Notes: generated by a model not told the origin, from the letters alone. Shown: positions 1 through 10,665, counted from the stretch's first letter. The stretch is 64,000 nucleotides of DNA from Mycolicibacterium alvei (GCF_010727325.1 NZ_AP022565.1:1612001-1676000); one strand, 5' to 3'. Numbers and translations: made by a program.

Positions 1-644
1 ATGGTTGCGGCATCGATGTGCTGGTAAGCGGTCTCGACGTCTGGGTATTCCGCACCGATCTCATCGACGGTGCGCTTCCACAGCGAGCCGGCAAACGCCA
101 GCACATTGTTCTTGTGCACCAGAGTGAGGTGCTTGCGCCGGGTGCGGGCTTTCTCGAACGCAAAGCGCACCACCCGCTCCACACCGAACCGGGTGTTGGT
201 GGACACCTCGGTGGCAACCTCGTGCGGGGTGCCCACCCGGATCGCGCCACCGGTTCCGGTGTAGGGACCTTCGGTGCCCTCGCGCACCACCACGAAATCG
301 ATTTCCGGGTTGCCGGCCAGCGGGCTGGAAACCCCGGGGAACAACTTCGACGGCCGCAGGTTCACGTGATGGTCCAACGCAAACCGCATGTTGAGCAGCA
401 AGCCGCGTTCGAGCACGCCACTGGGCACGGAGGGATCACCAATGGCGCCCAACAGGATTGCGTCGTAGCCCTTGAGCTCGTCGACGAACCCCTCGGGCAA
501 GGTCTCCCCGGTCGCGTGGTAGCGCCGCGCCCCCAGGTCGTACTCGGTCCGGTCCACACCGGGCAGGACCGCGTCGAGCACCTTGCACGCCTGGGCGATG
601 ACCTCGGGACCGATGCCGTCACCGGCGATTACAGCGAGTTTCAT
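1..644 (-). CDS. leuB: 3-isopropylmalate dehydrogenase, 3' part outside window
   Basis: LeuB oxidises and decarboxylates 3-isopropylmalate in leucine biosynthesis, using NAD in the cytosol. Reading the minus strand from the ATG at 644 gives [15 protein letters not shown], the classic N-terminus of the isocitrate/isopropylmalate dehydrogenase family, followed by the substrate-loop arginines ([21 protein letters not shown]), [12 protein letters not shown] and the lysine/asparagine stretch LVHKNNVL. About 214 codons are visible of the usual 335-340; the C-terminus lies beyond base 1. The start overlaps the serA stop by four bases (ATGA), so the two genes are probably cotranscribed with serA first. 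No frameshift was seen. Confidence 0.95.
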   Translation of the reverse strand, partial: MKLAVIAGDGIGPEVIAQACKVLDAVLPGVDRTEYDLGARRYHATGETLPEGFVDELKGYDAILLGAIGDPSVPSGVLERGLLLNMRFALDHHVNLRPSKLFPGVSSPLAGNPEIDFVVVREGTEGPYTGTGGAIRVGTPHEVATEVSTNTRFGVERVVRFAFEKARTRRKHLTLVHKNNVLAFAGSLWKRTVDEIGAEYPDVETAYQHIDAAT

Positions 645-2227
645 GACAGGTCGACAACTTCCAGCGTCGTGGCGGCAACCGCTGCGGTGATCGCGGCGCG
701 CACATCCTCGGGCACATCGGTATCCAGGCGCAGCATCACGGTGGCGTTGTCGCCCTCGACGTCCTGGCTCAGCTGCGCGGCCAGGATGTTGACGTTCGCC
801 CCGCCCAGTAGGGTGCCGATCTTGCCGAGCGCCCCGGGTTGATCGCTGTAGTGGACGATGAGGTTGAATCCCTCGGCCCGCAGATCGAAGCTGCGCCCGT
901 TGATCTGGACGATCTTCTCGGCCAGTTGCGGCCCGCTCAACGTGCCTGCCACGTTCAGCACGCTGCCGTCGGCGTGCACGGCACGGACGTCGACCACGCT
1001 GCGGTGGTTGGGGCTCTCGGTGGCTGTGCTGATCTCGGCGGTCACCCCGCGGGCGGCGGCCAGCGTCGGGGCGTTGACGAACGTCACCTGCTCGTCGACC
1101 ACCGCGGAGAACAACCCACGCAGCGCCGACAGCTTCAGGATCTCGACGTCCTCGGATGCCAGCTCACCGCGCACCTGCACCGACAGCGATACCGGAGCCG
1201 CATCGGACAGGGCGCCGACCAGCAGGCCCAGCTTGCGCACCAGATCCAGCCAGGGCGCCACCTCTTCGCCGACGGCCCCGCCGCCCACGTTGACGGCGTC
1301 CGGCACGAACTCGCCGGCCAGCGCCAGCTTCACGCTCGCGGCCACATCGGTGCCGGCCCGGTCCTGCGCCTCGGCGGTCGAGGCACCCAGGTGCGGGGTC
1401 ACGACAACCTGGGGCAGCTCGAACAGCGGGCTGTCGGTGCACGGTTCGGTGGAGAAGACATCCAGGCCGGCGGCACGCACATGTCCGCTGTTGATCGCAT
1501 CGGCCAGGGCCTGCTCATCGATCAGGCCGCCGCGGGCGGCGTTGACGATGACGACACCCGGCTTGGTCTTGGCCAGGTTCTCCTTGCCGAGCAGGCCGGC
1601 AGTCTCCTTGGTCTTGGGCAGGTGCACCGAGATGAAGTCGGCGCGGCCGAGCAGCTCGTCGAGCGGCAGCAACTCGATGCCGAGCTGGGCTGCACGGGCC
1701 TGCGAGACATAGGGGTCGTACGCCACGATGTGGGCACCGAAGGCGGCCAGGCGCTGGGCGACCAACTGCCCGATACGGCCCAGGCCGACGACGCCGACCG
1801 TCTTGTCGAAGATCTCGACACCGGAGAACGACGAGCGCTTCCAGGTGTGATCACGCAAGGTCGCGTCGGCGGCGGGGATCTGCCGGGCCGCAGACAGCAG
1901 CAGGGCCAGCGCATGCTCGGCGGCGCTGTGGATGTTGGAGGTCGGCGCGTTGACCACGAGTACGCCGCGGGCGGTCGCGGCGTCGACGTCGACGTTGTCC
2001 AGGCCGACGCCCGCGCGGGCGACGATCTTGAGTTTGGGGGCCGCGGCGATGACCTCGGCGTCCACCGTGGTGGCGGAGCGCACCAGAAGTGCGTCGGCCT
2101 CGGGCACGGCAGCGAGCAGCTTCTCGCGGTCCGGACCGTCGACCCACCTGACCTCTACCTGGTCACCGAGGGCGGCGACGGTCGATTCCGCGAGCTTGTC
2201 GGCAATCAAAACAACGGGGAGACTCAC
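641..2227 (-). CDS. serA: D-3-phosphoglycerate dehydrogenase
   Basis: SerA oxidises 3-phosphoglycerate to 3-phosphohydroxypyruvate, the first committed step of serine biosynthesis. The 528-aa product has the actinobacterial long layout: a catalytic D-2-hydroxyacid dehydrogenase domain with NAD motif VGLGRIGQ near residue 150, active-site Arg in [11 protein letters not shown] and His in PHLGAST, then an intervening domain (about 310-450) and a C-terminal ACT domain that normally senses serine. The start at 2227 gives [12 protein letters not shown], as in homologues. It overlaps leuB by ATGA downstream and diverges from the FAD oxidoreductase at 2282, leaving a 54-bp promoter gap. Confidence 0.96.
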   Translation of the reverse strand: MSLPVVLIADKLAESTVAALGDQVEVRWVDGPDREKLLAAVPEADALLVRSATTVDAEVIAAAPKLKIVARAGVGLDNVDVDAATARGVLVVNAPTSNIHSAAEHALALLLSAARQIPAADATLRDHTWKRSSFSGVEIFDKTVGVVGLGRIGQLVAQRLAAFGAHIVAYDPYVSQARAAQLGIELLPLDELLGRADFISVHLPKTKETAGLLGKENLAKTKPGVVIVNAARGGLIDEQALADAINSGHVRAAGLDVFSTEPCTDSPLFELPQVVVTPHLGASTAEAQDRAGTDVAASVKLALAGEFVPDAVNVGGGAVGEEVAPWLDLVRKLGLLVGALSDAAPVSLSVQVRGELASEDVEILKLSALRGLFSAVVDEQVTFVNAPTLAAARGVTAEISTATESPNHRSVVDVRAVHADGSVLNVAGTLSGPQLAEKIVQINGRSFDLRAEGFNLIVHYSDQPGALGKIGTLLGGANVNILAAQLSQDVEGDNATVMLRLDTDVPEDVRAAITAAVAATTLEVVDLS

Positions 2228-2281
2228 GCGAACAGCCTAATGTGTGCGCCCTACCACAGCCGAACCGCGTGCGGTGTACTG

Positions 2282-3718
2282 ATGGGCGTGGACGTCACCA
2301 TCGTCGGCAGCGGCCCCAACGGCCTGTCCGCCGCGGTCATCTGTGCCCGGGCCGGATTGTCGGTACGCGTCATCGAAGCCCAGCCCACCGCGGGCGGTGG
2401 CGCGCGCACCGTGGAAGACCCAGAATTCCCCGGGGTCAGCCACGACATCTGTTCTGCGGTGCACCCGCTGGCGTTGGCGTCGCCGTTCTTCTCCGCCTAC
2501 GACCTGCAAGCCCGCGGCGTGCGACTGGCGATTCCCGAGATCTCCTATGCCAGCCCGTTGCAGCACCGTCCGGCGGCCATCGGTTACCGCGATATCGAGC
2601 GCACCTGCGCCGAATTGGACTCCGGAGATTCCTGGCGGCGGTTGCTCGGCGCGCTGGCCGCCGATTGCGATGACGTGGTCGGTCTCATCCTCGGCGACAA
2701 GCGGTCACTACCGCCGTCCTTGGGTACTGCTGCGCGCGTCGCACCCCGACTCCTGGCACAGGGCACGCCACTGTGGCGGTCGCTGGCGGGTGAGGATGCC
2801 CGTGCACTGTTCAGTGGCGTTGCCGCACACACGATTTCGACGATGCCATCCTTGGTTTCCGGCGGTGCAGGTCTGATGCTGGCGACCCTGGGACACGCGG
2901 TGGGATGGCCGATCCCGATCGGCGGATCCCAGGCCATCCCCGATGCCCTGATCGCCGATCTCACCGCGCACGGCGGCGAACTGGTCCTCGGACACGAAGT
3001 CACCGAACCACCGTCGGGCGTGGTCATCTACGACACCGCACCGACCGCGCTGCTGTCCATCTACGGTAAGGCCCTACCTACTCGCTACGCCCGGGCGTTG
3101 AGCCGCTACACCTACGGGCCGGGGGTGGCAAAGGTCGATCTCGTGCTGAGCGGCGAGATCCCTTGGCGTGACCCGCGTCTGGCCCAGGCGCCGACCCTGC
3201 ATCTGGGCGGTAGCCGAGCACAGATGGCACTGGCCGAGTCCGAGATCGCCGCGGGCCGTCACGCCGAGTGGCCCATGGTGCTGGCCGCACTCCCCCACAT
3301 CGCCGACCCGTCCCGCATCGACGACGCCGGTCGTCGCCCGATGTGGACCTATGTGCACGTGCCCAACAATTCGACGCTCGACATGGCCGCGACCGTGACC
3401 GACATCATCGAACGGTTCGCCCCGGGCTTCCGCGATCTGGTGGTCGGGGTCCGCAGCGTGCCCGCGTCGCGGATGGACGAGCACAACGCCAATCTGGTCG
3501 GCGGCGACATCGGGGTGGGCGGCAACAACATGACCAGCGCGCTGCTCGGACCCACACCCCGCTTCAACCCGTGGACCACCCCGATCCCCAAGGCCTACCT
3601 GTGCTCGTCGGCGACTCCGCCGGGCGGTGGAGTGCACGGGATGGCCGGGTTCTACGCGGCCCGCACCGTGCTGAAACGCGAGTTCGGCATCGCCGATCTG
3701 CCTAAGCTGGCGCCATGA
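2282..3718 (+). CDS. Phytoene-desaturase-like FAD oxidoreductase
   Basis: The 478-aa product starts MGVDVTIVGSGPNGLSAAV, an FAD Rossmann motif of the CrtI/phytoene-desaturase group, and has the C-terminal FAD-binding consensus around PPGGGVHGMAGFYAA. It corresponds by position to Rv2997 of M. tuberculosis. The substrate is unknown; the family desaturates or isomerises lipophilic polyenes and also includes many uncharacterised oxidoreductases. The same frame stays open upstream to base 839, but that extension is antisense to serA and has no oxidoreductase features, so I chose ATG 2282. GTG 2288 is an alternative. Its stop overlaps the WrbA-like start at 3715 by ATGA. Confidence 0.85.
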   Translation: MGVDVTIVGSGPNGLSAAVICARAGLSVRVIEAQPTAGGGARTVEDPEFPGVSHDICSAVHPLALASPFFSAYDLQARGVRLAIPEISYASPLQHRPAAIGYRDIERTCAELDSGDSWRRLLGALAADCDDVVGLILGDKRSLPPSLGTAARVAPRLLAQGTPLWRSLAGEDARALFSGVAAHTISTMPSLVSGGAGLMLATLGHAVGWPIPIGGSQAIPDALIADLTAHGGELVLGHEVTEPPSGVVIYDTAPTALLSIYGKALPTRYARALSRYTYGPGVAKVDLVLSGEIPWRDPRLAQAPTLHLGGSRAQMALAESEIAAGRHAEWPMVLAALPHIADPSRIDDAGRRPMWTYVHVPNNSTLDMAATVTDIIERFAPGFRDLVVGVRSVPASRMDEHNANLVGGDIGVGGNNMTSALLGPTPRFNPWTTPIPKAYLCSSATPPGGGVHGMAGFYAARTVLKREFGIADLPKLAP

Positions 3719-4386
3719 CCCAGCCGAAGGTAGCCGTCATCTACTACTCCGCGACCGGCCACGGCACACACATGGCCCAGCGCGTCACCGCCACCGCCGA
3801 GGCCGCGGGCGCCGAGGTGCGACTGCGACCGGTCGCCGAGACCGCCGATCCGGAGTCCTTCGCCCACAATCCAGCCTGGACCGCAAATTACGAAGCCACC
3901 AAAGATCAACCGAACGCCACCGGTGACGACATCGTGTGGGCCGACGCGGTGATCTTCGGGTCCCCCACCCGGTTCGGTTCTGTCGCATCGCAATTGCGTG
4001 GATTTCTCGATTCGCTCGGTGGCCTGTGGTCGCAGGGCAAGCTCGCCGACAAGGTCTATGCCGGGTTCACCTCGACCAACACCGCGCACGGTGGGCAGGA
4101 GACCACGCTGCTGACGCTCTACGTGACGCTGATGCACTGGGGCGGCATCATCGTGCCGCCTGGCTACACCGACCCGGTGAAATTCGTCGACGGCAACCCG
4201 TACGGTGCCAGCCTGCTGGCCAACCACGACAACATCAGCGAGTTCGACAACACCACCTACGACGCCCTGGATCACCTGGCCCGGCGGGTGGTCAGCGTGG
4301 CCACGCGGCTGGCGCATAAACGGCGAAAGGCCAGTTACTGCACGCATTTTCGAAGCTCGCGTGCAATAACTGGCCAGTCGACGTGA
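3715..4386 (+). CDS. wrbA: WrbA-like NAD(P)H:quinone oxidoreductase
   Basis: This 223-aa protein is a flavodoxin-fold quinone reductase of the WrbA type. FMN-binding features are YYSATGHGTHMA near the N-terminus, FGSPTRFG around residue 82 and the TSTNTAHGGQETT loop around 122. Such enzymes reduce quinones by two electrons and limit semiquinone stress. It overlaps the upstream FAD oxidoreductase by four bases. The normal family length is about 200 aa. The last 20 or so residues after RLAHKRRK are encoded by a palindrome at 4329-4375, so the tail is unlikely to be conserved or functional. It converges on ilvC with only 3 bp between stops. Confidence 0.88.
   Translation: MTQPKVAVIYYSATGHGTHMAQRVTATAEAAGAEVRLRPVAETADPESFAHNPAWTANYEATKDQPNATGDDIVWADAVIFGSPTRFGSVASQLRGFLDSLGGLWSQGKLADKVYAGFTSTNTAHGGQETTLLTLYVTLMHWGGIIVPPGYTDPVKFVDGNPYGASLLANHDNISEFDNTTYDALDHLARRVVSVATRLAHKRRKASYCTHFRSSRAITGQST
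4329..4375. repeat. Long palindrome at the wrbA/ilvC convergence
   Basis: Arms at 4329-4345 and 4359-4375 are 17 bases each and complementary except for one G-U wobble; the loop is 13 bases. It lies within the final codons of the WrbA-like ORF and 15 bp beyond the ilvC stop on the other strand. This placement suits a bidirectional terminator, but there is no U-tract. A dispersed palindromic repeat is the alternative. Confidence 0.75.
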
Positions 4387-4389
4387 AAA

Positions 4390-5424
<1,035 letters not shown>

Positions 5425-5459
5425 CTAGCTCTACAACCGACTAACGCTACTTGACGTGC

Positions 5460-5972
5460 TTACTTCACTGCGCTGATACCACGCGGTCCGCGCGAGACCG
5501 ACACCATGCCGGACTGTGCGATCTCACGGATACCGTAGGGCTCCAGGACCCGCAGCAGGGCCTCCAGCTTCTCCGCGGTGCCCGTCGCCTCCACCGTCAA
5601 GGACTCGGTCGAAACGTCAACGACCTTGGCGCGGAACAGGTTCACCGCTTCGATGACCTGGCCGCGGTTGGTCGCATCGGCACGCACCTTGATCAGAGCG
5701 AGCTCGCGGGAGACGGAGTTGTCGTCCTCCTGCTCCACGATCTTGATCACATTGACCAGCTTGTTGAGCTGCTTGGTGATCTGCTCCAACGGCGATTCCT
5801 CGACGCTGACCACGATCGTCATCCGCGACAGATGCTTCTGCTCGGTGGCACCCACGGCCAGGGACTGGATGTTGTAGCCGCGACGGGAGAACAGCGTGGC
5901 CACCCGGGCGAGTACACCGGGTTTGTCCTCGACCAGCACCGACAGGGTGTGGGTGGGGGTGGTGTTGCTCAT
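5460..5972 (-). CDS. ilvN: Acetolactate synthase regulatory subunit
   Basis: IlvN is the small subunit of acetohydroxyacid synthase. It raises catalytic activity and confers feedback inhibition by valine. The 170-aa product has an N-terminal ACT domain (TLSVLVEDKPGVLARVATLF) and the conserved C-terminal regulatory domain ending in GMVSVSRGPRGISAVK. A longer frame exists, but [12 protein letters not shown] at 5972 is the natural start because it overlaps the ilvB stop by one base (TGATG), consistent with translational coupling between subunits. Confidence 0.96.
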   Translation of the reverse strand: MSNTTPTHTLSVLVEDKPGVLARVATLFSRRGYNIQSLAVGATEQKHLSRMTIVVSVEESPLEQITKQLNKLVNVIKIVEQEDDNSVSRELALIKVRADATNRGQVIEAVNLFRAKVVDVSTESLTVEATGTAEKLEALLRVLEPYGIREIAQSGMVSVSRGPRGISAVK

Positions 5973-7834
5973 CAGGCGTGCCCCTCGTCGTCGTTCTCGT
6001 CGAACAGCGGCCGGATGTCGCGGGCCGCCATGATCTCGTCGTTGCTGGTACCGGCGGCGACCATCGGCCACACCTGTGCGTCGGCGCCGACGACGAAGTC
6101 GATGACCACCGGACGGTCGTTGATCGCCCGGGCCTGGTTGATGACGTCCTCGACGTCCTCAGGCCGCTCACAGCGCAGCCCGACGCAGCCCAGCGCCTCG
6201 GCCAGCTTGACGAAGTCCGGAATCCGGCGGGAATGCGTGGCCAGGTCGGTCTGGCTGTAGCGCTGTTCGTAGAACAGCGTCTGCCACTGCCGCACCATGC
6301 CCAGGTTGCCGTTGTTGATCAACGCCACCTTGATCGGTGCGCCCTCGATGGCACAGGTGGCCAGCTCCTGGTTGGTCATCTGGAAGCAGCCGTCACCGTC
6401 GATGGCCCACACCTCGGCCTCGGGGCGAGCGAACTTGGCGCCCATGGCCGCCGGAACGGAGAAGCCCATGGTGCCGAGACCACCGGAGTTCAGCCACGTC
6501 TTCGGATTCTCGTACTTGACGAACTGCGCGGCCCACATCTGGTGCTGGCCCACGCCGGCGACGTAGATCGCCTCGGGTCCGGCGATCTGGCCCAGCTTCT
6601 CGATGACGTATTCGGGGCTCAGGCTGCCGTCACTCTGCGGACCGTAGCTCAGCGGGTAGGTCGACTTGAGGCCGGACAGGTACTCCCACCAGCTGTCCAT
6701 TTTCAGAGCGGCACTGGTCGTCCCGTCGCGGCGCAGCACCTCGACGAGGTCGGTGATGACCGCTTTGACGTCACCGACGATCGGCACGTCGGCATGCCGG
6801 TTCTTCCCGATCTCCGCCGGATCGATGTCGGCGTGGATCACCTTCGCCTCAGGCGCGAACGAAGACAGCTGCCCGGTGACCCGGTCGTCGAACCGGGTAC
6901 CGAGGGCGATCAGCAGATCGCTCTTCTGCAGCGCACCCACCGCGGCCACGGTGCCGTGCATGCCCGGCATGCCCAGGTTCTGCGGGTGGCTGTCGGGGAA
7001 CGCGCCACGGGCCATCAGCGTGGTGACGACCGGGATACCGGTCAGCTCGGCCAATTCGAGCAGTTCGGCGCTGGCCTCACCGCGGATGACACCGCCGCCG
7101 ACGTAGAGCACCGGCTTACGCGCCGCGGCGATCAGCTTGGCGGCCTCACGCACCTGACGGCTGTGCGGTTTGGTGTTCGGCTTGTAGCCGGGCAGATCCA
7201 TCTGCGGCGGCCACGAGAAGGTGCACTGGCCCTGCAGGACGTCCTTGGGGATGTCGACGAGCACTGCGCCCGGACGACCCGAGCGGGCGATGTAGAAGGC
7301 CTCGGCCATCACCTGGGCGATGTCGTCACCGTTGCGCACCAGGAAGTTGTGCTTGGTGATCGGCATGGTCATGCCGGTGATGTCGGCTTCCTGGAAGGCG
7401 TCCGTGCCGATCAGTGCGCGACCCACCTGCCCGGTGATGGCCACCACGGGGATGGAATCCATCTGGGCGTCGGCCAGCGGGGTGATCAGGTTGGTCGCGC
7501 CGGGGCCCGAGGTCGCCATCATCACGCCGACCTTGCCGGTGGCATGCGCATAGCCGCTGGCGGCGTGGCCGGCGCCCTGTTCATGGCGGACCAGCACGTG
7601 ACGCACCTTCTGCGAGTCGAACAGTGGATCGTACACCGGCAGCACGGCGCCACCGGGGATACCGAAGACGACGTCGACGCCGAGCTCTTCCAGCGACCGG
7701 ACGACCGCCTGGGCGCCGGTGAGCTGCTGCGGTGCAACCCGATTGGGCTGTCCGGAATCTGATTTCGGGTTGGCTGCGCCGTTGGCAGGCGCGGTTCCCG
7801 ACCGGCCTGGCGGTCGCGTTGTCGGTGCGCTCAC
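5972..7834 (-). CDS. ilvB: Acetolactate synthase catalytic subunit
   Basis: IlvB condenses pyruvate with pyruvate or 2-ketobutyrate, the first common step of branched-chain amino-acid synthesis, using ThDP, Mg and FAD. The 620-aa product has a basic, Pro-rich N-terminal extension of about 35 residues before [18 protein letters not shown]. The catalytic Glu is in [14 protein letters not shown], and the ThDP/metal motif begins [12 protein letters not shown] and ends NNGNLG. The start is GTG at 7834 with GAGGA about 8 bases upstream. The gene lies behind an attenuator and leader peptide (7911-8041), so expression should respond to charged branched-chain tRNAs. Confidence 0.96.
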   Translation of the reverse strand: MSAPTTRPPGRSGTAPANGAANPKSDSGQPNRVAPQQLTGAQAVVRSLEELGVDVVFGIPGGAVLPVYDPLFDSQKVRHVLVRHEQGAGHAASGYAHATGKVGVMMATSGPGATNLITPLADAQMDSIPVVAITGQVGRALIGTDAFQEADITGMTMPITKHNFLVRNGDDIAQVMAEAFYIARSGRPGAVLVDIPKDVLQGQCTFSWPPQMDLPGYKPNTKPHSRQVREAAKLIAAARKPVLYVGGGVIRGEASAELLELAELTGIPVVTTLMARGAFPDSHPQNLGMPGMHGTVAAVGALQKSDLLIALGTRFDDRVTGQLSSFAPEAKVIHADIDPAEIGKNRHADVPIVGDVKAVITDLVEVLRRDGTTSAALKMDSWWEYLSGLKSTYPLSYGPQSDGSLSPEYVIEKLGQIAGPEAIYVAGVGQHQMWAAQFVKYENPKTWLNSGGLGTMGFSVPAAMGAKFARPEAEVWAIDGDGCFQMTNQELATCAIEGAPIKVALINNGNLGMVRQWQTLFYEQRYSQTDLATHSRRIPDFVKLAEALGCVGLRCERPEDVEDVINQARAINDRPVVIDFVVGADAQVWPMVAAGTSNDEIMAARDIRPLFDENDDEGHA

Positions 7835-7910
7835 GATGTCCTCTTCACGGTTTGCGTCACATTCCTCTTCAGGAACTTCAATTTTTCATTCATTCCGGCG
7901 CGCTTGTGGG

Positions 7911-7950
7911 CAAATAAAAAACCCCCGTCAGCCGGTAGCTGTACGAGGGT
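7911..7950 (-). terminator. Rho-independent attenuator upstream of ilvB
   Basis: On the minus strand ACCCTCGT (7950-7943) pairs with ACGGGGGT (7928-7921), and an inner CAGC/GCTG stem extends the hairpin. It is followed at once by TTTTTTATTT. This is the cleanest intrinsic terminator in the window and lies between the leader peptide and ilvB. A second stem, 8007-7995 with 7963-7951 (13 bp, one wobble), covers the codons after the Leu-Val-Val-Ile run. The terminator is seen directly; its regulatory role is inferred. Confidence 0.85.
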
Positions 7951-7969
7951 GGCGCGTCGATGCGGTGTG

Positions 7970-8041
7970 CTATGCCCGGCAGGGGGCCAGCGCGGCATCA
8001 ACGCGCCAACCAATTACTACGAGCGATCCGGGGGTCTGCAT
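7970..8041 (-). CDS. ilvB leader peptide with Leu-Val-Val-Ile codons
   Basis: A 23-codon ORF starts at ATG 8041 and ends in TAG at 7972-7970. Codons 7-10 are CTC GTA GTA ATT, encoding Leu-Val-Val-Ile, the three end products of the downstream pathway. GTA is rare in such a high-GC genome and is used twice, which would sharpen ribosome stalling. The ATG is 9 bases past a -10-like TACCGT, so the peptide is probably translated from a leaderless or nearly leaderless transcript. The intrinsic terminator follows 20 bases after the stop codon. Composition and position match leader peptides of actinobacterial ilvB attenuators. It is too short for normal gene callers. Confidence 0.85.
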   Translation of the reverse strand: MQTPGSLVVIGWRVDAALAPCRA

Positions 8042-8049
8042 AACACCTG

Positions 8050-8079
8050 ACGGTAGCTGCCGTACAGGTTAAAGGTCAA
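8050..8079 (-). promoter_or_regulatory. Putative sigma-A promoter of the ilvBNC leader
   Basis: On the minus strand TTGACC (8079-8074) is followed after 18 bases by TACCGT (8055-8050). Initiation 7-9 bases later would fall at or just before the leader ATG at 8041. An imperfect hairpin (ACCTG-ACGG with CCGT-AGGT) lies across the -10 region and could be an operator. The start site is inferred. Confidence 0.55.
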
Positions 8080-8151
8080 ATTGGTTCAGCTGGGGCGCGA
8101 CGCCCGGTGAGGCCGGCGGGATGCCCCCGGGGGTGGTGCAAGGATGAGCAC

Positions 8152-8541
8152 GTGAGCGCTCGATCGGCAACGGCCCCTGTCGTCATCCGGATATCACCCA
8201 TGTCGCACCTGGCAGTCGGATTCCTGACGCTCGGACTGCTGACACTCGTCCTGAGCAATCCGATCTGGTTCTCGGTACTGCTGGTGATCCCGATTGCGCT
8301 GTCAACGGTCGTCATCCGGTACCGCACCACCGCCGATGCCGACAGCGTCACCGCGCGGTCACTGACCGGCAGCCGCACGGTGTCGTGGGCCGATATCAAG
8401 GGACTGCGATTCGACCGGTCCTCGTGGGCGATTGCGGATCTGACCGACGGGACCGACCTGCGCCTGCCCGCCGTGACGTTCGCAACACTGCCGTTGCTCA
8501 CCGAGGTGAGCGGCGGCCGCGTACCCAATCCGTACGCCTGA
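8152..8541 (+). CDS. cfp6: PH-domain membrane protein, CFP-6 homologue
   Basis: The 129-aa product has two hydrophobic segments (about residues 18-35 and 38-52) followed by a bacterial PH-like domain (VVIRYRTTADADSVTARSL and later). It matches low-molecular-weight antigen CFP-6 (Rv3004) in family and in position beside ilvB. The function is not known. I chose GTG 8152 (MSARSATAPVVIR); the frame reaches back to 8107 but that extension overlaps the ilvB promoter zone. It converges on the DoxX gene with a 24-bp gap. Confidence 0.8.
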   Translation: MSARSATAPVVIRISPMSHLAVGFLTLGLLTLVLSNPIWFSVLLVIPIALSTVVIRYRTTADADSVTARSLTGSRTVSWADIKGLRFDRSSWAIADLTDGTDLRLPAVTFATLPLLTEVSGGRVPNPYA

Positions 8542-8565
8542 CGGTTCAAACGACGTTGCACCGGC

Positions 8566-9408
8566 TCAACCCAGGGGGTTACCGCCGTTGAGCAGCACCC
8601 AGATGGCGATGCCCCCGGCCACGCCGAGCAGCAGGGCCACGAAGGATCCGACAAAGGGACGCCGGGCCCAACCGCGGCCGGCGTCGAATCCGTAGCGACC
8701 CGGCCCGGTGAGGATGATCGCGGCCGCGGCCGCGACGACGATCAACCGGTATTCGGTGCCGTCGGTGATGACTTCAGCCAGGCGAGCCTGCTCATGCGCC
8801 GCCATCGCCGTGGCCAGCACCCCGTTGATCAGGTAGGCCAGCGCACCGGCCGCCGCAACGGGGGTGAACAACCCCAGGACCAGCAGCACACCGGCGGCGA
8901 TCTGCCCCCCGGTGGCCGCGTAGGTCAGGATGTCGGCGTTCTTGAAGCCCATATCGGTCAGCGACGAGTTGAATCCGTCGAGTCCCGGGCCGCCCCACCA
9001 ACCGAAGGCCTTCTGCAGGCCGTGGATGATCATCAGTCCACCGAGCGCCACGCGCAGGATCAGCAACCCCAGATCCTGGGTACCGCGTCGGCCTGCCGCC
9101 CGGACGCGGTCATCGCTGAACTCGTCACGTTCGATCTCTGCCGGTTCGGCCGAGAAGGGGCCCATCGGCGGGGGTGCGCCGGTCTGCACGTACGGCAGTG
9201 GCTCTGGGTCGGAGACCAGGCTGAACGCCGACTGGTCGCCCGATTTCGCGTCGTAGCGGGGGATCGCGGTGGTCTCGAAGTCGCCGCCGTACGTTTCCGA
9301 CGGCAGGTCGTCTTCAGGATCGACCAGGCTGGCCCCGGTCGGCCTGACGGAATCGTCCGAGTAACCCGGTCGTTGCCAGGCTTGAGGGTCCTGTGGGTGG
9401 CTGGTCAC
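8566..9408 (-). CDS. DoxX-family membrane protein
   Basis: The 280-aa product has a long, acidic, proline-rich cytoplasmic N-terminal region (about 1-110) followed by a four-helix DoxX domain (LGLLILRVALGGLMIIHGLQ, then TGGQIAAGVLLVLGLFTPV) and an extra C-terminal helix. In M. tuberculosis the positional homologue Rv3005c (DoxX) is reported to form a membrane oxidoreductase complex with SodA and SseA that counters radical stress; a similar role here is inference. The start is GTG 9408. A TACCCT -10 element at 9421-9416 lies 7 bases before it, suggesting a leaderless mRNA. Confidence 0.85.
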   Translation of the reverse strand: MTSHPQDPQAWQRPGYSDDSVRPTGASLVDPEDDLPSETYGGDFETTAIPRYDAKSGDQSAFSLVSDPEPLPYVQTGAPPPMGPFSAEPAEIERDEFSDDRVRAAGRRGTQDLGLLILRVALGGLMIIHGLQKAFGWWGGPGLDGFNSSLTDMGFKNADILTYAATGGQIAAGVLLVLGLFTPVAAAGALAYLINGVLATAMAAHEQARLAEVITDGTEYRLIVVAAAAAIILTGPGRYGFDAGRGWARRPFVGSFVALLLGVAGGIAIWVLLNGGNPLG

Positions 9409-9543
9409 AGCTGCCAGGGTAAGTGCAAGTAGGTCCCGATCCGGGTATTTACCCCGGCGCTTCCCCCTGGCACCGGCCTGCTACGAATCGACGCGCGGTC
9501 CCGACGTGGCGCGCACTGCCGGGCAATCCGTAACCTGGCGGGC

Positions 9544-10665
9544 ATGAAATCGCGCCGGCGGATGACAGGGGTGGCCGCCGTTCTGTGCGCCGCGATGCTT
9601 GTCGGGTCGGGCTGTGCCCGGTTCGACGCGGCCCAGTCCGAGCCTTTCACCACTGAGCCCAAGATGGCACCGGGGCCGACCACGACGCCACCACCACCGC
9701 CACCGCTGCCGGCCAAACCGTTCCCCAAGGAATGCAAGGCGACGGGTGTGATGCAGGGCTGCCTGGACAGCACCAGCGGCTTGATCATGCTGCCTGACAG
9801 CCAGTCCGCCCTGGTCGCCGAACGGCTCACCGGCGCGGTCAAGCAGGTGTCGGTGAAGGCCGAACCCAAGGTCAAGGTCATGATCCCGGTGGATTCGTCG
9901 GGTGACGGCGGCCTGATGGACATCGTGTTGTCGCCGACCTACGGCCAGGACCGGCTGATGTATGCCTACGTCAGCACACCGACCGACAACCGGGTGATCC
10001 GCATCGCCGACGGCGACGTCCCGAAGCCGATCCTGACCGGCATTCCCAAGGGCGCTACCGGTAACACCGGGTCGCTGGCGTTCACCAGCAAGACCACGCT
10101 GTTGGTGCAGACCGGCGATGCGGGTGATCCGGCATTGGCCGCCGACCCCGGCTCGCTGGCCGGAAAGGTGTTGCGCATCGAGCAGCCGACCACAATCAAC
10201 CAGGCCCCGGTCACCACGGCACTGAGCGGCCTGGGTGCCGGCGGGAGCATGTGCATAGATTCGTCGGACGGTTCGCTCTATGTCACCGACCGCACTCCGA
10301 GCGCCGACCGGTTGCAGCGGATCACCAAGGACTCGAAGGTCTCCACGGTGTGGACCTGGCCGGACCGGCCCGGCGTCGCGGGTTGCGCCGCACTGGAGGG
10401 CACGGTGTTGGTCAACTTGGTCAATTCCAAGAAGACCGTCGCCGTGCGACTGGCACCCGATACGGGCGCGGTCACCGGAGACCCGGAAGTGGTCCGCGAG
10501 AACGTGCGCGGGCATGCGTGGGCATTGCAGCTCTCCCCCGACGGGAACGTGTGGGGGGCGACGGTGAACCGGACTACCGGAGATGCAGAAATCTTCGACG
10601 ACGTCGTCTTCCCACTCTTCCCGCAGGGCGGCGGATTCCCCCGCACCAATGCCGACAACACCTGA
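9544..10665 (+). CDS. lppZ: Lipoprotein LppZ, glucose/sorbosone dehydrogenase-like
   Basis: The 373-aa product has a basic N-terminus, hydrophobic core and lipobox-like VGSGC at about residues 20-24, so it is a probable exported lipoprotein. A Pro-rich linker follows, then a beta-propeller of the sugar/sorbosone dehydrogenase type (GGLMDIVLSPTYGQDRLMYA; GNTGSLAFTSKTTLLVQTGD). The position corresponds to Rv3006. The lipobox has Gly at -3, slightly off consensus. No enzymatic role is established for mycobacterial LppZ. Confidence 0.85.
   Translation: MKSRRRMTGVAAVLCAAMLVGSGCARFDAAQSEPFTTEPKMAPGPTTTPPPPPPLPAKPFPKECKATGVMQGCLDSTSGLIMLPDSQSALVAERLTGAVKQVSVKAEPKVKVMIPVDSSGDGGLMDIVLSPTYGQDRLMYAYVSTPTDNRVIRIADGDVPKPILTGIPKGATGNTGSLAFTSKTTLLVQTGDAGDPALAADPGSLAGKVLRIEQPTTINQAPVTTALSGLGAGGSMCIDSSDGSLYVTDRTPSADRLQRITKDSKVSTVWTWPDRPGVAGCAALEGTVLVNLVNSKKTVAVRLAPDTGAVTGDPEVVRENVRGHAWALQLSPDGNVWGATVNRTTGDAEIFDDVVFPLFPQGGGFPRTNADNT

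Noticed and set aside
839..2281. Long open frame on the plus strand joining the FAD oxidoreductase
   Set aside because: It is antisense to serA, has low-complexity Gly/Arg/Asp composition and no family features; long antisense frames are expected in GC-rich DNA.
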